A stretch of DNA of 64,000 bases, taken from positions 24,625 to 88,624 of the forward strand of contig JAAVTG010000653.1 of the NCBI GenBank assembly GCA_011947345.1. Direction: 5' to 3'. Every line of letters begins with the position of its first letter. The stretch's first letter is position 1. The position numbers were made by a program, and so were the translations under genes. Under the pieces are notes generated by a model. That model worked only from the letters and a program-made list of their open reading frames with translations. It was not told the DNA's origin and made no database searches. Positions 43,645 to 52,261 of this stretch are shown here, one piece after another. This stretch comes from Phytophthora quininea (lineage: Eukaryota > Oomycota > Peronosporomycetes > Peronosporales > Peronosporaceae).

Positions 43645-46600
43645 CTATTGTCTTTGCGAGTTCCAATCTTCCAGCACAGTCATCACATCGGTGCGACCGT
43701 TCTCTTTTGCACACATTTGCGCAGTTTCGCCGGCCTTATTCACCAAACCATACGATGCCCCGCTCTGAAGAAGCAATCGAACGATATCAACATGACCACG
43801 CAAAGCCGCTTCAATGAGAGCAGTGTTACCGTCATTGTCCTGCAAGTCCACCTTAGCGCCACGTGCGATGAGAATTTCGACCGTTTCTGTGTAGCCGTAA
43901 TAGCTTGCATTCAACAGCGCAGACCATCCATTCTGGTCACACAGATTGATACTAGCTCCTCGATCCAGCAGTAACTCCACTATTGCCGTGTACCCTAATA
44001 TTGCCGCAGTTGTCAGTGGTGTGTTTCCATCGCGATCAGGAAGATGAACAGCCTCGGTGGTTTTCAGCAATTCCTCGACCCGTTTGAAAGCACCCTGCTC
44101 GCAAGCAATTCGCAATGCCGTGTCTCCGTTCCGACGCTTTTGATCGATACGTGTGCTTACAGAATTAGAGGCTGCGTTCGCCGGAGAAGGACTAGTATCA
44201 AATAGAAAGAAATCGTCAGTCCTCCCATTCGTTATATGCCAAGCTCGCTCGTAAATGAGCTGCACGAGCTCCGTAAAGCCACTGAAAGAGGCCACAAGTA
44301 ACGGTGGCCATCCCATAAAGTCTCCACGCAAACTCAAATCGGCCCCGTTATCCAAAAGAATCCGAACAACCTCGAGTCTTCTGTGCCAGACGGCAGTGAT
44401 CAACGCAGTGCTCCCACTCGGTAATCGTTGGTCGAGTCGAGCTCCGTTGTTGAATAAATGCTGGACGATGTCGGAATGCCCCATCTGAGCCGCCGTGATC
44501 AACGGGGTGTACCCTTCGTCATCAGCGAGTTCGATATCTGCGCCGCTCTTGATCAGGGTTATTGCAGCTGCGAATTGACCATGCTCACAAGCAATATTTA
44601 AAGCTGTAGCTCCATTAGGAAGCTGTTTGTTGATGCGTGCTCCACACTGCAGCAAAACATCTATCACGGAAGCATGACCTCGCTCCGCCGCCCACATTAG
44701 AGCCGTCCATCCATCCTTATTTGTTAGATCAAGCTGAGCACCATTATCGCATATAATTTTCACAACGTCTGCGTGCCCATTCTTAGAAGCCATCACCAAT
44801 GGCGTCAATCCACTGTTATCTACCAAGTCGATAACAGCGCCGTTCTCACGCGCAGCGTCAACGTGGCCAAACTCGCATGCTACATACAGGCTAGTACTTC
44901 CATCGGAGCGTTGCTTGTCGACTGTAGCTCCAAGACCAATCAGCAATACCACAGCATTGGAGTATCCATGGTACGAAGAAACCATCAGCGGTGTCCACCC
45001 ATTGTTATCTGCCAAGGCGATCGAAGCACCGCTTTCAACCAGAACACGAGCAGCGTCGACGTGGCCAAACTTGCAAGATAAGAACAGACTAGTACTTCCA
45101 CCAGGATTTTGCTTGTCGATTGTAGCTCCAAGCCCAATTAGCGATGCCACCATGTCCGAATGTCCATTACGAGAAGCGATCATGAGCGGCGTCCACCCAT
45201 CGTTATCTGCCAAGTCGATCGAAGCACCGTTCTTAATAAGCGCCCGAGCAGTGTCAACGTGGCCAAACTCGCACGCAAAATACAGGCTAGTACTTCCATC
45301 AGAAGTTTGCTCGTCGACTGTAGCTCCAAGACCAACCAACAACGTCACAACACCCGAGTGTCCTTTCAGAGAAGCAGACATGAGCGGCGTCCACCCATCG
45401 TTATCTGCCAAGTCGATCGAAGCACCATTCTCAATGAGAACCCGTGCAGCGTCAACGTGGCCAAACGTGCAAGAGAAGTACAGACTAGTACTTCCACCAG
45501 GATTTTGCTTGTCGATTGTAGCTCCAAGCAGAATTAACAACGCCACCACGCCCGAATGTCCATTACGAGAAGCGATCATGAGCGGCGTCCACCCATCGTT
45601 CGCCTCCAAGTCGATCGAAGCACCGTTCTCAATAAGCGCCCGAGCAGTGTCAACATGGCCAAACTCGCAAGCTAGATACAGGCTAGTACTTCCACCAGGA
45701 TTTTGCTTGTCGATTGTAGCTCCAAGCAGAATTAACAACGCCACCACGCCCGAATGTCCATTACGAGAAGCGATCATGAGCGGCGTCCACCCATCGTTCG
45801 CCTCCAAGTCGATCGAAGCACCGTTCTCAATAAGCGCCCGAGCAGTGTCAACATGGCCAAACTCGCAAGCTAGATACAGGCTAGTACTTCCATCAGGATG
45901 TTGCTTGTCGATTGTAGCTCCAAGCAGAATTAACAACGCCACCACGCCCGAATGTCCATTACGAGAAGCGACCATGAGCGGCGTCCACCCATCGTTCGCC
46001 TCCAAATCGATGGAAGCACCGTTCTCAATAAGCGCCCGAGCAGTGTCAACATGGCCAAACCCGCAAGCAAAGTACAGGCTAGTACTTCCACCAGGATTTT
46101 GCTTGTCGATTGTAGCTCCAAGCAGAATTAACAACGCCACCACGCCCGAATGTCCATTACGAGAAGCGATCATGAGCGGCGTCCACCCATCGTTCGCCTC
46201 CAAGTCGATCGAAGCACCGTTCTCAATAAGCGCCCGAGCAGTGTCAACATGGCCAAACTCGCAAGCTAGATACAGGCTAGTACTTCCATCAGGATGTTGC
46301 TTGTCGACTGTAGCTCCAAGCAGAATTAACAACGCCACCACATCTGAATGTCCATAACAAGAAGCGACCATCAGGGGTGTAGATCCGTCGTTAGCTTCCA
46401 AGTCGGTGCAGGCGCCGTTCTCAATGAGAACCTGAGCAGTGTCAACGTGGCCAAGCTCGCACGCAAAGTACAGGCTAGTACTTCCATCGGAGCGTTGCTT
46501 GTCGACAGTAGCTCCAAGACCAATCAGCAATACCACAACATCGGAGTGTCCATTATAAGAAGCAGACATGAGCGGCGACCACCCATCGTTATCTGCCAAG

Positions 46601-46914
46601 TCGATACCAGCGCTGTTCTCAACGAGCACCCGAGCAGCGTCAAAGTGGCCGTTGAGGGACGCTCTGCAGAGAGCCGTCTCACCAGTAGCTTGCCGTTTGT
46701 CGACGTAGGCTCCGTGCTGCAGCAGTAGTGATACCACAGTTACGTGACCGTTCTCCGCCGCAGCTATGAGTGGCGTCCTGCCAGTCTCTGTGTCTGCAGC
46801 CTCCACATCCACGCCTTCCCTGTCGAGCAACTCTCGAACCGCCTCCACGTCGCCTGTTTTGCAGGCGTCTCGAAGTCGCTCTTCCGCATCGACGGCCCCT
46901 CCCAATGAGCTCAT
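43645..46914 (-). CDS. Large 33-residue ankyrin repeat protein, intact
   Basis: 1,089 residues from the ATG at 46914 (MSSLGGAVDAEERLRDACKTGDVEAVRELLDREG), with roughly 30 canonical ankyrin repeats and nothing else. Repeats ~4-18 alternate two types, so the true unit is a 66-residue pair (TPLM.ASRNGHSGVVALLILLGATIDKQ and TSLY.ACEFGHVDTARALIENGASIDLEAND). The central pairs are almost identical in DNA. The C-terminal third matches the 10355 gene. The protein is probably a cytosolic elongated scaffold. It diverges from the damaged relic at 47.07 kb and forms the inverted counterpart of the 8.5-12.5 kb gene pair. Confidence 0.9.
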   Translation of the reverse strand: MSSLGGAVDAEERLRDACKTGDVEAVRELLDREGVDVEAADTETGRTPLIAAAENGHVTVVSLLLQHGAYVDKRQATGETALCRASLNGHFDAARVLVENSAGIDLADNDGWSPLMSASYNGHSDVVVLLIGLGATVDKQRSDGSTSLYFACELGHVDTAQVLIENGACTDLEANDGSTPLMVASCYGHSDVVALLILLGATVDKQHPDGSTSLYLACEFGHVDTARALIENGASIDLEANDGWTPLMIASRNGHSGVVALLILLGATIDKQNPGGSTSLYFACGFGHVDTARALIENGASIDLEANDGWTPLMVASRNGHSGVVALLILLGATIDKQHPDGSTSLYLACEFGHVDTARALIENGASIDLEANDGWTPLMIASRNGHSGVVALLILLGATIDKQNPGGSTSLYLACEFGHVDTARALIENGASIDLEANDGWTPLMIASRNGHSGVVALLILLGATIDKQNPGGSTSLYFSCTFGHVDAARVLIENGASIDLADNDGWTPLMSASLKGHSGVVTLLVGLGATVDEQTSDGSTSLYFACEFGHVDTARALIKNGASIDLADNDGWTPLMIASRNGHSDMVASLIGLGATIDKQNPGGSTSLFLSCKFGHVDAARVLVESGASIALADNNGWTPLMVSSYHGYSNAVVLLIGLGATVDKQRSDGSTSLYVACEFGHVDAARENGAVIDLVDNSGLTPLVMASKNGHADVVKIICDNGAQLDLTNKDGWTALMWAAERGHASVIDVLLQCGARINKQLPNGATALNIACEHGQFAAAITLIKSGADIELADDEGYTPLITAAQMGHSDIVQHLFNNGARLDQRLPSGSTALITAVWHRRLEVVRILLDNGADLSLRGDFMGWPPLLVASFSGFTELVQLIYERAWHITNGRTDDFFLFDTSPSPANAASNSVSTRIDQKRRNGDTALRIACEQGAFKRVEELLKTTEAVHLPDRDGNTPLTTAAILGYTAIVELLLDRGASINLCDQNGWSALLNASYYGYTETVEILIARGAKVDLQDNDGNTALIEAALRGHVDIVRLLLQSGASYGLVNKAGETAQMCAKENGRTDVMTVLEDWNSQRQ
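45460..46360 (-). repeat. Nearly identical 198-bp tandem repeats inside the ankyrin gene
   Basis: At least four consecutive copies of a 198-bp unit differ by only a few bases; for example GGATTTTG recurs at 45500 and 45698, and AAACTCGC at 45661 and 45859. The unit encodes two ankyrin repeats (66 residues). More diverged units continue on both sides from about 44.8 to 46.7 kb. Such identity means recent unequal crossing-over or gene conversion; collapse or expansion in the assembly is also possible. Confidence 0.85.
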
Positions 46915-47072
46915 GTTGGAAGCAAGCCTGGGTCAAATCAGCTCATCCATTTGCGAGCCTGCCAGAACCGTATACACGGTCAGTGCACATATTTCCGGAT
47001 ACAATATTTACGAATTCGCCCCGGTGACTAGAACGTATACACAAATCCGGAAGTTTCACAGAGCAAGTTGGC

Positions 47073-47260
47073 CACTTCGTCTTCGTGGACGTCGTGCTGC
47101 TCCACTTTTCTGCCGTCGACCACCTCGACAAGGTCGTCATGGAGATAACGTCGCATCTGGACAAATTGCGTGTCCAGTGATTCATTCAGTGCTGTCTTGC
47201 ACCACCCCATCAGCATATCTACTACCACAAATGAACCACTTTGTTGTGTCCGCCCGTCGG
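47073..47260 (+). pseudogene. N-terminal relic of an ankyrin-like gene
   Basis: FVFVDVVLLHFSAVDHLDKVVMEITSHLD closely matches the N-terminal box of the gene at 8564-10248, DNA included. Its repeats have been lost; only a scrap (GGHNKVVHLW) survives nearby, in the opposite orientation. It lies divergent from the 1,089-residue ankyrin gene at the position its partner occupies in the other pair. Confidence 0.6.
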
Positions 47261-47496
47261 CGCCAAGCAGCAGATCAGTTTGGCGCATCTACAAAAACTT
47301 CGTCGTTCATGGGCGAGTCGAACTCTGCCAGGAGGAGTGGGAATGTGTGATCCTCCGTATGACTCACAAGCCAAAAGTGGACGTGATATCCCGGGGTTGC
47401 ATTGCATGGTGGTGTTGTCTGGTGATTCATTTACCACTGTTCCGATAACTTAGGGGTGTAGCGGAAATTCATCCTGCAGCCACAAGACACTAACCA

Positions 47497-48000
47497 TTGA
47501 GCTGCTCTTCATTGTTTTACCGGTACGCCCATCCCATTAAATGTTCAGAGTTCTCTTTCACGTTTTCCTCTGTTCATCTTCTTGATCGCGATGGAGACAC
47601 ACCACTGACAACTGCAGCAGTGTTTGGGTACACGGCAATAGTGGAGTTACTGCTGGATCGGGGAGCTAGTATTAACCAATGTGGACAGAATGGATGCTCC
47701 GCCTTGTTGAATGCAAGCTGTCGAGGGCAATTTCAGACTGTGAAAGTACTTGTCGCTCGTGGGGCTGACGTGAACTTGCAGGATGATGACGGCGACACTG
47801 CTCTCATGGAAGCAGCATTTTACGGATACGCCGAAATCGTTCGATTCCTACTTCGGAGCGGGGCATCGTGTGATTTGGTGAATACGGCCGACAAAACTGC
47901 GCTAATGCGTGCAAAAGAGAACGATCGCACCAATGTCATAGCTGTCCTGCAAGAATGGAACTCGACAATTCATGAATGTGACGAGATAAGACCTCGCTAA
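47497..48000 (+). pseudogene. C-terminal fragment of a 33-residue ankyrin gene
   Basis: About 143 codons from VHLLDRDGDTPLTTAA to the stop at 48000 match the last ~140 residues of the protein at 43645-46914 with high identity (ATALLNAS versus SALLNAS, RANVDLQD-type turns, VIAVLQEWNS versus VMTVLEDWNS). No start region or upstream repeats are joined to it in frame. It is a truncated duplicate in the opposite orientation to its closest relative. Confidence 0.65.
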
Positions 48001-48169
48001 GCTAAACCCACCTGTGTATTCTGTTAACCGAACTCCTCCTTTATCCGTCGAGATAGCTTTCTTCAAACCACGCCCGAACGGCAACAAGTTACAACAGATT
48101 GATCCCTCCAGCACTTCGTCACTGCCTTAATATGGCTGCGTTGGTAGTCAGACAGCGAATGCGAAGTAA

Positions 48170-48430
48170 CAGCGCCGCCACAACATGCCATGTTGTCAAC
48201 ATGGAATTGCTGGCGAGGAGGCTGTTTCTGTTAGGAATATCCCGCCGCTTTTACCAATGCGACAGGCCTTCTGGCATTTCTTGCGCAGCCATCGCACAAC
48301 GTGAAAGTGGCCACTACTTGCCGCCTGAGCTACAAACCAGATTCATTTCACAAATCCACTGGACAATGCTGGGACTACCAGCTTGTACCTAATCTGATTG
48401 ATGGAGAGAAGGTTGAAGCCTGTCAGTGAC
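48170..48430 (-). pseudogene. Ankyrin-like repeat relic
   Basis: In the minus strand, AASSGHFHVVRWLRKKCQKAC follows SPSIVQWICEMNLV, both typical of the 28-residue family, with a stop and a frame change between them. Nothing else of the gene is left. Confidence 0.45.
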
Positions 48431-48484
48431 CGATAGGTGCTAAGGTAAATAAACTCACTTTTGACGATGGTCGGGCCGAAACAA

Positions 48485-48700
48485 CTACGGGTCGTTGTTT
48501 GACGCCCACCGGAACGCTGCAGACATGGTGACGACGCTGATGCGCTGGGAGATCGGCACCATCGCTCCGGCCATCCAGCTGATCCCCAACACGGACGACG
48601 ACGTGAGCAGCGCAGCGTCGAGGCAGAACGTAGAGATGTCCTTGGCTTCGATCGACAAAAACATGATTTTCATAGTAGTCGGCATTTGGATCATACCCAC
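48485..48700 (-). pseudogene. Unidentified membrane-protein fragment
   Basis: A 71-codon frame with strongly GC-biased third positions reads through two hydrophobic stretches (FCLDAALLTSSSVLGISWMAG and VVTMSAAFRWA in part) and stops at 48485. The start is uncertain because several Met codons are available. It looks like an exon or broken piece of a multi-pass membrane protein rather than a full gene. I do not recognise the family. Ankyrin relics lie on both sides. Confidence 0.3.
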
Positions 48701-48798
48701 ACTTTTTGTGATCGCTCTTCCCCAGCTTTCTCATATCTCGGAGGATACCTTCTTGGAGCCGAACCGATTGTACTGGTCTCTCTGATACGGTCAAATCG

Positions 48799-49253
48799 TT
48801 GCACAAGCACTTCCAAGAAATGTGTTTGTCGGGAGTTATGGACACAGCTGCTGAATATGGTCACTTCGACATTGCAAGTGGATGCGTCAGCATTGCCCCA
48901 CATTCTTCTATCACGACAACCTGGGTTGCGGCTGTAAGTTACAACTGTCTTAACAAACATCGACAGCGATTACATGTCTTGGAGTATTTGCTGTCGACGA
49001 CTACAGCAGTGTCAATGCGGTGAGAGAGGGCCATTTCGAGATCGCGTTGCTGCTAAGGGCAGGAAGGAAATTGAACGACGATGAGAAGAGAATAATTCGG
49101 GCAAAGCTGACTGTGAATTTTAGGACGGACCCTTCTGACAGTAAACACGAAGTCTGTCTCTGGTTTGAGACGTTTTGCCGCCATTTGAGAGGAATAACCA
49201 ATCTTGAAAAAATATTGAAAGCTGCGAAATCTAACATATTAAATCGTGCGTAG
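48799..49253 (+). pseudogene. Ankyrin-like relic, first of two
   Basis: LEYLLSTTTAV and, in another frame, EGHFEIALLLRAGRKLNDDEKRIIRAKL align with VEYLLSNGATLDVV and EGHFEIALFLSATRELSDVEKERIRSGL of the next locus. It is therefore a tandem, more decayed copy of the C-terminal part of that locus. Confidence 0.55.
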
Positions 49254-49353
49254 ATGGGGAGAGGAACGAACAATTCTGATGGAGTACAAACTCGGCGCAT
49301 GATGGAACGTACACTCGGAACATGACCATCAACCTTGAACACCTCAAGAACGA

Positions 49354-50795
49354 TTGAAGTTTTCAACTTCCGTAAACTACGCGTTTCAACAAAATAACAC
49401 TTTCCAGCTCAAGTGGCTAATCGCGAACGGATACGGCATGGATCATATTCGAAACTTCCCATCGTACACTGAAGCAAGGTGGTGCATTTGCAAAGACAAC
49501 GTGCAGTATCTGCTGGACCAAGAAGCTTTGAAAGCCAGTCATTATTCTCTTAACAGCTTAGTTTCTTCGTCCATGGAATACGCGGCCGAGGTTGGAGATG
49601 TAGAGTTTGTGCAGTGGCTAGTTGGTCTCTTGAAGCTCTGGCAGATCACATCTCGTCTTCGTTGAGACGAGCTGGGAGTCATGGTCAAATTGCTGTCTTG
49701 GATTATTTGCTGAAGATCACCCGCGACACGTTGCCTGGGGGTCACACACTACGCCATGTTTAAAGCTGTCAAGGCTGACAAAATCGAGGTGGTCATGTGG
49801 ATATGGCAGCAGTATGGACAGGACCCAAACGTGTTTTTATTTTTTGACATCAGTCGGGTATGGGACATCGTTGATCGAGAACTAGACTTCGCCTCCAAGA
49901 ATGGGCATCTTCAGGTGCTTGAATTTCTCCATGGTGTTGAGCTCGAGATGAGGAAGATGCGTCAGGATGGCCAGTCAAGCACAAAATACTGTTGTACACA
50001 ACCATCAGGGACCAAACGAGCGATGGTTTACGCTGCGGTTATGACCACCTGGACGTTGTCAAGTGGATGCATGAGCATCATTATCGATGTGAATGATCCA
50101 TCGTCGACCAAGTCGCGGCTCGAGGTTATCACGTTCCAAAATGCACAAACGAGGAAACAGATTCGTGCTGCGATGCCAAACGACCGAGTTCTTTTGTGGA
50201 CGAGCAGATTACGATGCTCGAATGGCTGGAAGCGAATCAATCGGAGTGTGGCACGACGAAAGGTGTCGCGTGTGCTGCTGCACGAAGCAATGTGAGGGTG
50301 AAGCAATGGTTGTACGACAAAACGGAAGCTGAAAACTCTGACTGGGGAATGGGCGCTGCGGCTGAGCTTGGGGATGTCGACACAGTCAATTGGCTGAACG
50401 AAAACTATGAAGAGAAAGAGTCGTCTAAAGCCATGGACGCTGCTGCTTTACATGGCCGCTTCAGTGTAGTCAAGTTTCTTCATCAACACTGCAAGGTTTC
50501 TTGTACAACTGCATTGGCAGCAGCTGTAGGTTATCGCCAAAACATTGAAGATCGACAGCAATTGCGCGCCGTCGAGTATCTGCTATCAAATGGGGCGACA
50601 TTGGACGTGGTGGCCGCCATGACTAAAGCCGTGGACGAAGGTCACTTCGAAATTGCGTTGTTTCTAAGCGCAACGAGGGAACTCAGCGACGTTGAAAAGG
50701 AGAGAATTCGGTCAGGACTGAGCCGCACCTGGCACCAAGTCCGTCTCTGGTTTGATGATGAGTTCCGTCGCGGAGGAAGCAGTAGGATGTTTTGG
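49354..50795 (+). pseudogene. Ankyrin-like pseudogene ending against an effector gene
   Basis: Three successive frames carry repeats: FQLKWLIANGYG with GDVEFVQWLVG; KIEVVMWIWQQYG with NGHLQVLEFLHG; then a clean stretch from ITMLEWLEANQSECGTTKG through GRFSVVKFLHQHC to RELSDVEKERIRSGLS. The last frame continues antisense into the effector gene, so the true end was lost or lies near 50795. At least two frame changes separate the parts. It belongs to the 28-residue WLH family, here with irregular repeats. Confidence 0.6.
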
Positions 50796-50796
50796 T

Positions 50797-51962
50797 CTAA
50801 TATCCACGTACGAATTGTTCGAAGTACTTGTAGTTCTTGTGACTCGTCAACGCTGCACCCTCCAATTGATCCAGTCCCAATGCGTACTTGACAAAGCCAG
50901 CATTTCTCTCCGTCGACCACCATACATTAATTTTCGCCGTCATTTCTTCAGGGGTAGTTCTTTTGCTGATCGCATGTGGAACACGTTGACCATTGCTCAT
51001 AGCGTCGTCGAGAGTTTGGACGTAGCTCGAATAAATCTTGTACTGCTGAGAATTCTGCCGTTGAGCTAGCGGGATAGCTTCCAATTTCAAGGCCTTCCAC
51101 ACATCGAACGTCGAGAAATCCTGCTTGAGCCAGCCGCTCAGTCGATACGAATTCTCCGACCGCACATATTTTTCGTAGTAAACGTAATTCCGATGCGATT
51201 TCAACGCTTCTCCTTTCAAATTCTGCAGCCCCAGCTTCTCCAATACAGTCTCCCTCGACTGCATGTTCATCGCCCACGATTCCAGGTCGCTAGTCATAAA
51301 TTTATTGTACAACTTGTAGCTGGGAGTGCTTTCAATAACCGAAGCCTGAGATGCCAGTTTGTCGAGGCCAAACTTGATCCACACGTCGTTCGGAGAGACT
51401 TCCTTTTCACCCAGACCGGGATCTGCTTCTCCACGTACTTCTCGTAGTATTTAAAGTTCGAATTGCTCTTCATGTCAAACTCCGAGAGCTTGTCGAGTCC
51501 TAATCTCACTTTGACATCACTTAACGATAAATCTTTCTTCGCCCAACGCGAGATTTGCGCAGTGGCAAAGTCATCAAGAAACTTTTCATTCAGAGAATCT
51601 TTTAGTGTCTTCCCAGATGAAGTTCCGATACCCAGCAGCTTCTTGACGTCATCGATCGATTTCATCTGCTTGGTCCACAGCTTGAGCTTGATTGACATAG
51701 CTGCAGACGAGATTTCCGTGTTGAGTTTGGAAGTGGCTATCGAGACCGCTTGCTCCAGCGACGACAGAGGAATTCTTCCTCGGTTCTCGATGTCGTTGTC
51801 TTCATCATTTGTGTCCTTCGCGGTCGTGTGAATTCTTAATTGCCTTCCTTTGCTGGTAGAGATATTGTCGGGCGAAAAACTGATCTTGTTGGCAGCCGAG
51901 AGACCGAAGCATTTAACGACGAGGACGCCTACCAACACCAGCAAGATGCGGTCAACGCGCAT
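50797..51962 (-). CDS. Candidate RxLR effector with tandem LWY units, frameshifted
   Basis: The ATG at 51962 starts a signal peptide of about 24 residues, followed by RQLR at residues 40-43 and an acidic dEER-like stretch (NDEDNDIENR). Several WY/LWY units follow (LKLWTKQMKSIDDVKKLLGI; ISRWAKKDLSLSDVKVRLGL; and in the second frame WAMNMQSRETVLEKLGL, WLKQDFSTFDVWKALKL and WWSTERNAGFVKYALGL, each followed by a Tyr-rich helix). The frame breaks at a T4 run on the plus strand, 51404-51407, where one base seems to be missing; similarity to the paralogue at 59.5 kb continues across it. Proteins of this kind enter plant cells and interfere with host proteins. Whether this copy is dead or mis-assembled is open. 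An Inr match lies 40-50 bases upstream. Confidence 0.75.
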
Positions 51963-52000
51963 CGCGACGCGAAAGAGAGTGCTTGGGGCTTACTCTTCTG

Positions 52001-52012
52001 ACTTGGAAATGA
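52001..52012 (-). promoter_or_regulatory. Inr-like start site of the effector
   Basis: Reads TCATTTCCAAGT on the minus strand, matching the oomycete Inr TCATTTCC, about 40-50 bases before the effector ATG at 51962. Confidence 0.55.
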
Positions 52013-52261
52013 TGACTACCAGCCGGTAGTACCAGGATCTATGCCGACTAGTTTCTCGCAGCTGAAAGTTGTGTTTCTACAGGGCCAGATTTGCCGACTA
52101 TCATGGAGTGATCATCAGATGGGGTCGGGGACCGGATCGACGATTCGGAATCGTAGAAGCGAGTTACAGTGTAGTCTCCTGAGCTGGTACATATTTGCGT
52201 GGACTGCATCATGCACGAACCCCAATGGCGGTGCGACCAAGGGCATCCACCTAACCAAGAC

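Noticed and set aside
44915..46357. 480-codon open frame antisense to the large ankyrin gene
   Set aside because: It is held open by the 198-bp repeats of the sense gene; it has low-complexity composition, no family resemblance and poor codon use.
44760..46740. CRISPR-like array suggested by regular repeats
   Set aside because: The 198-bp period contains no unique spacers and encodes ankyrin repeat pairs; the DNA is eukaryotic.
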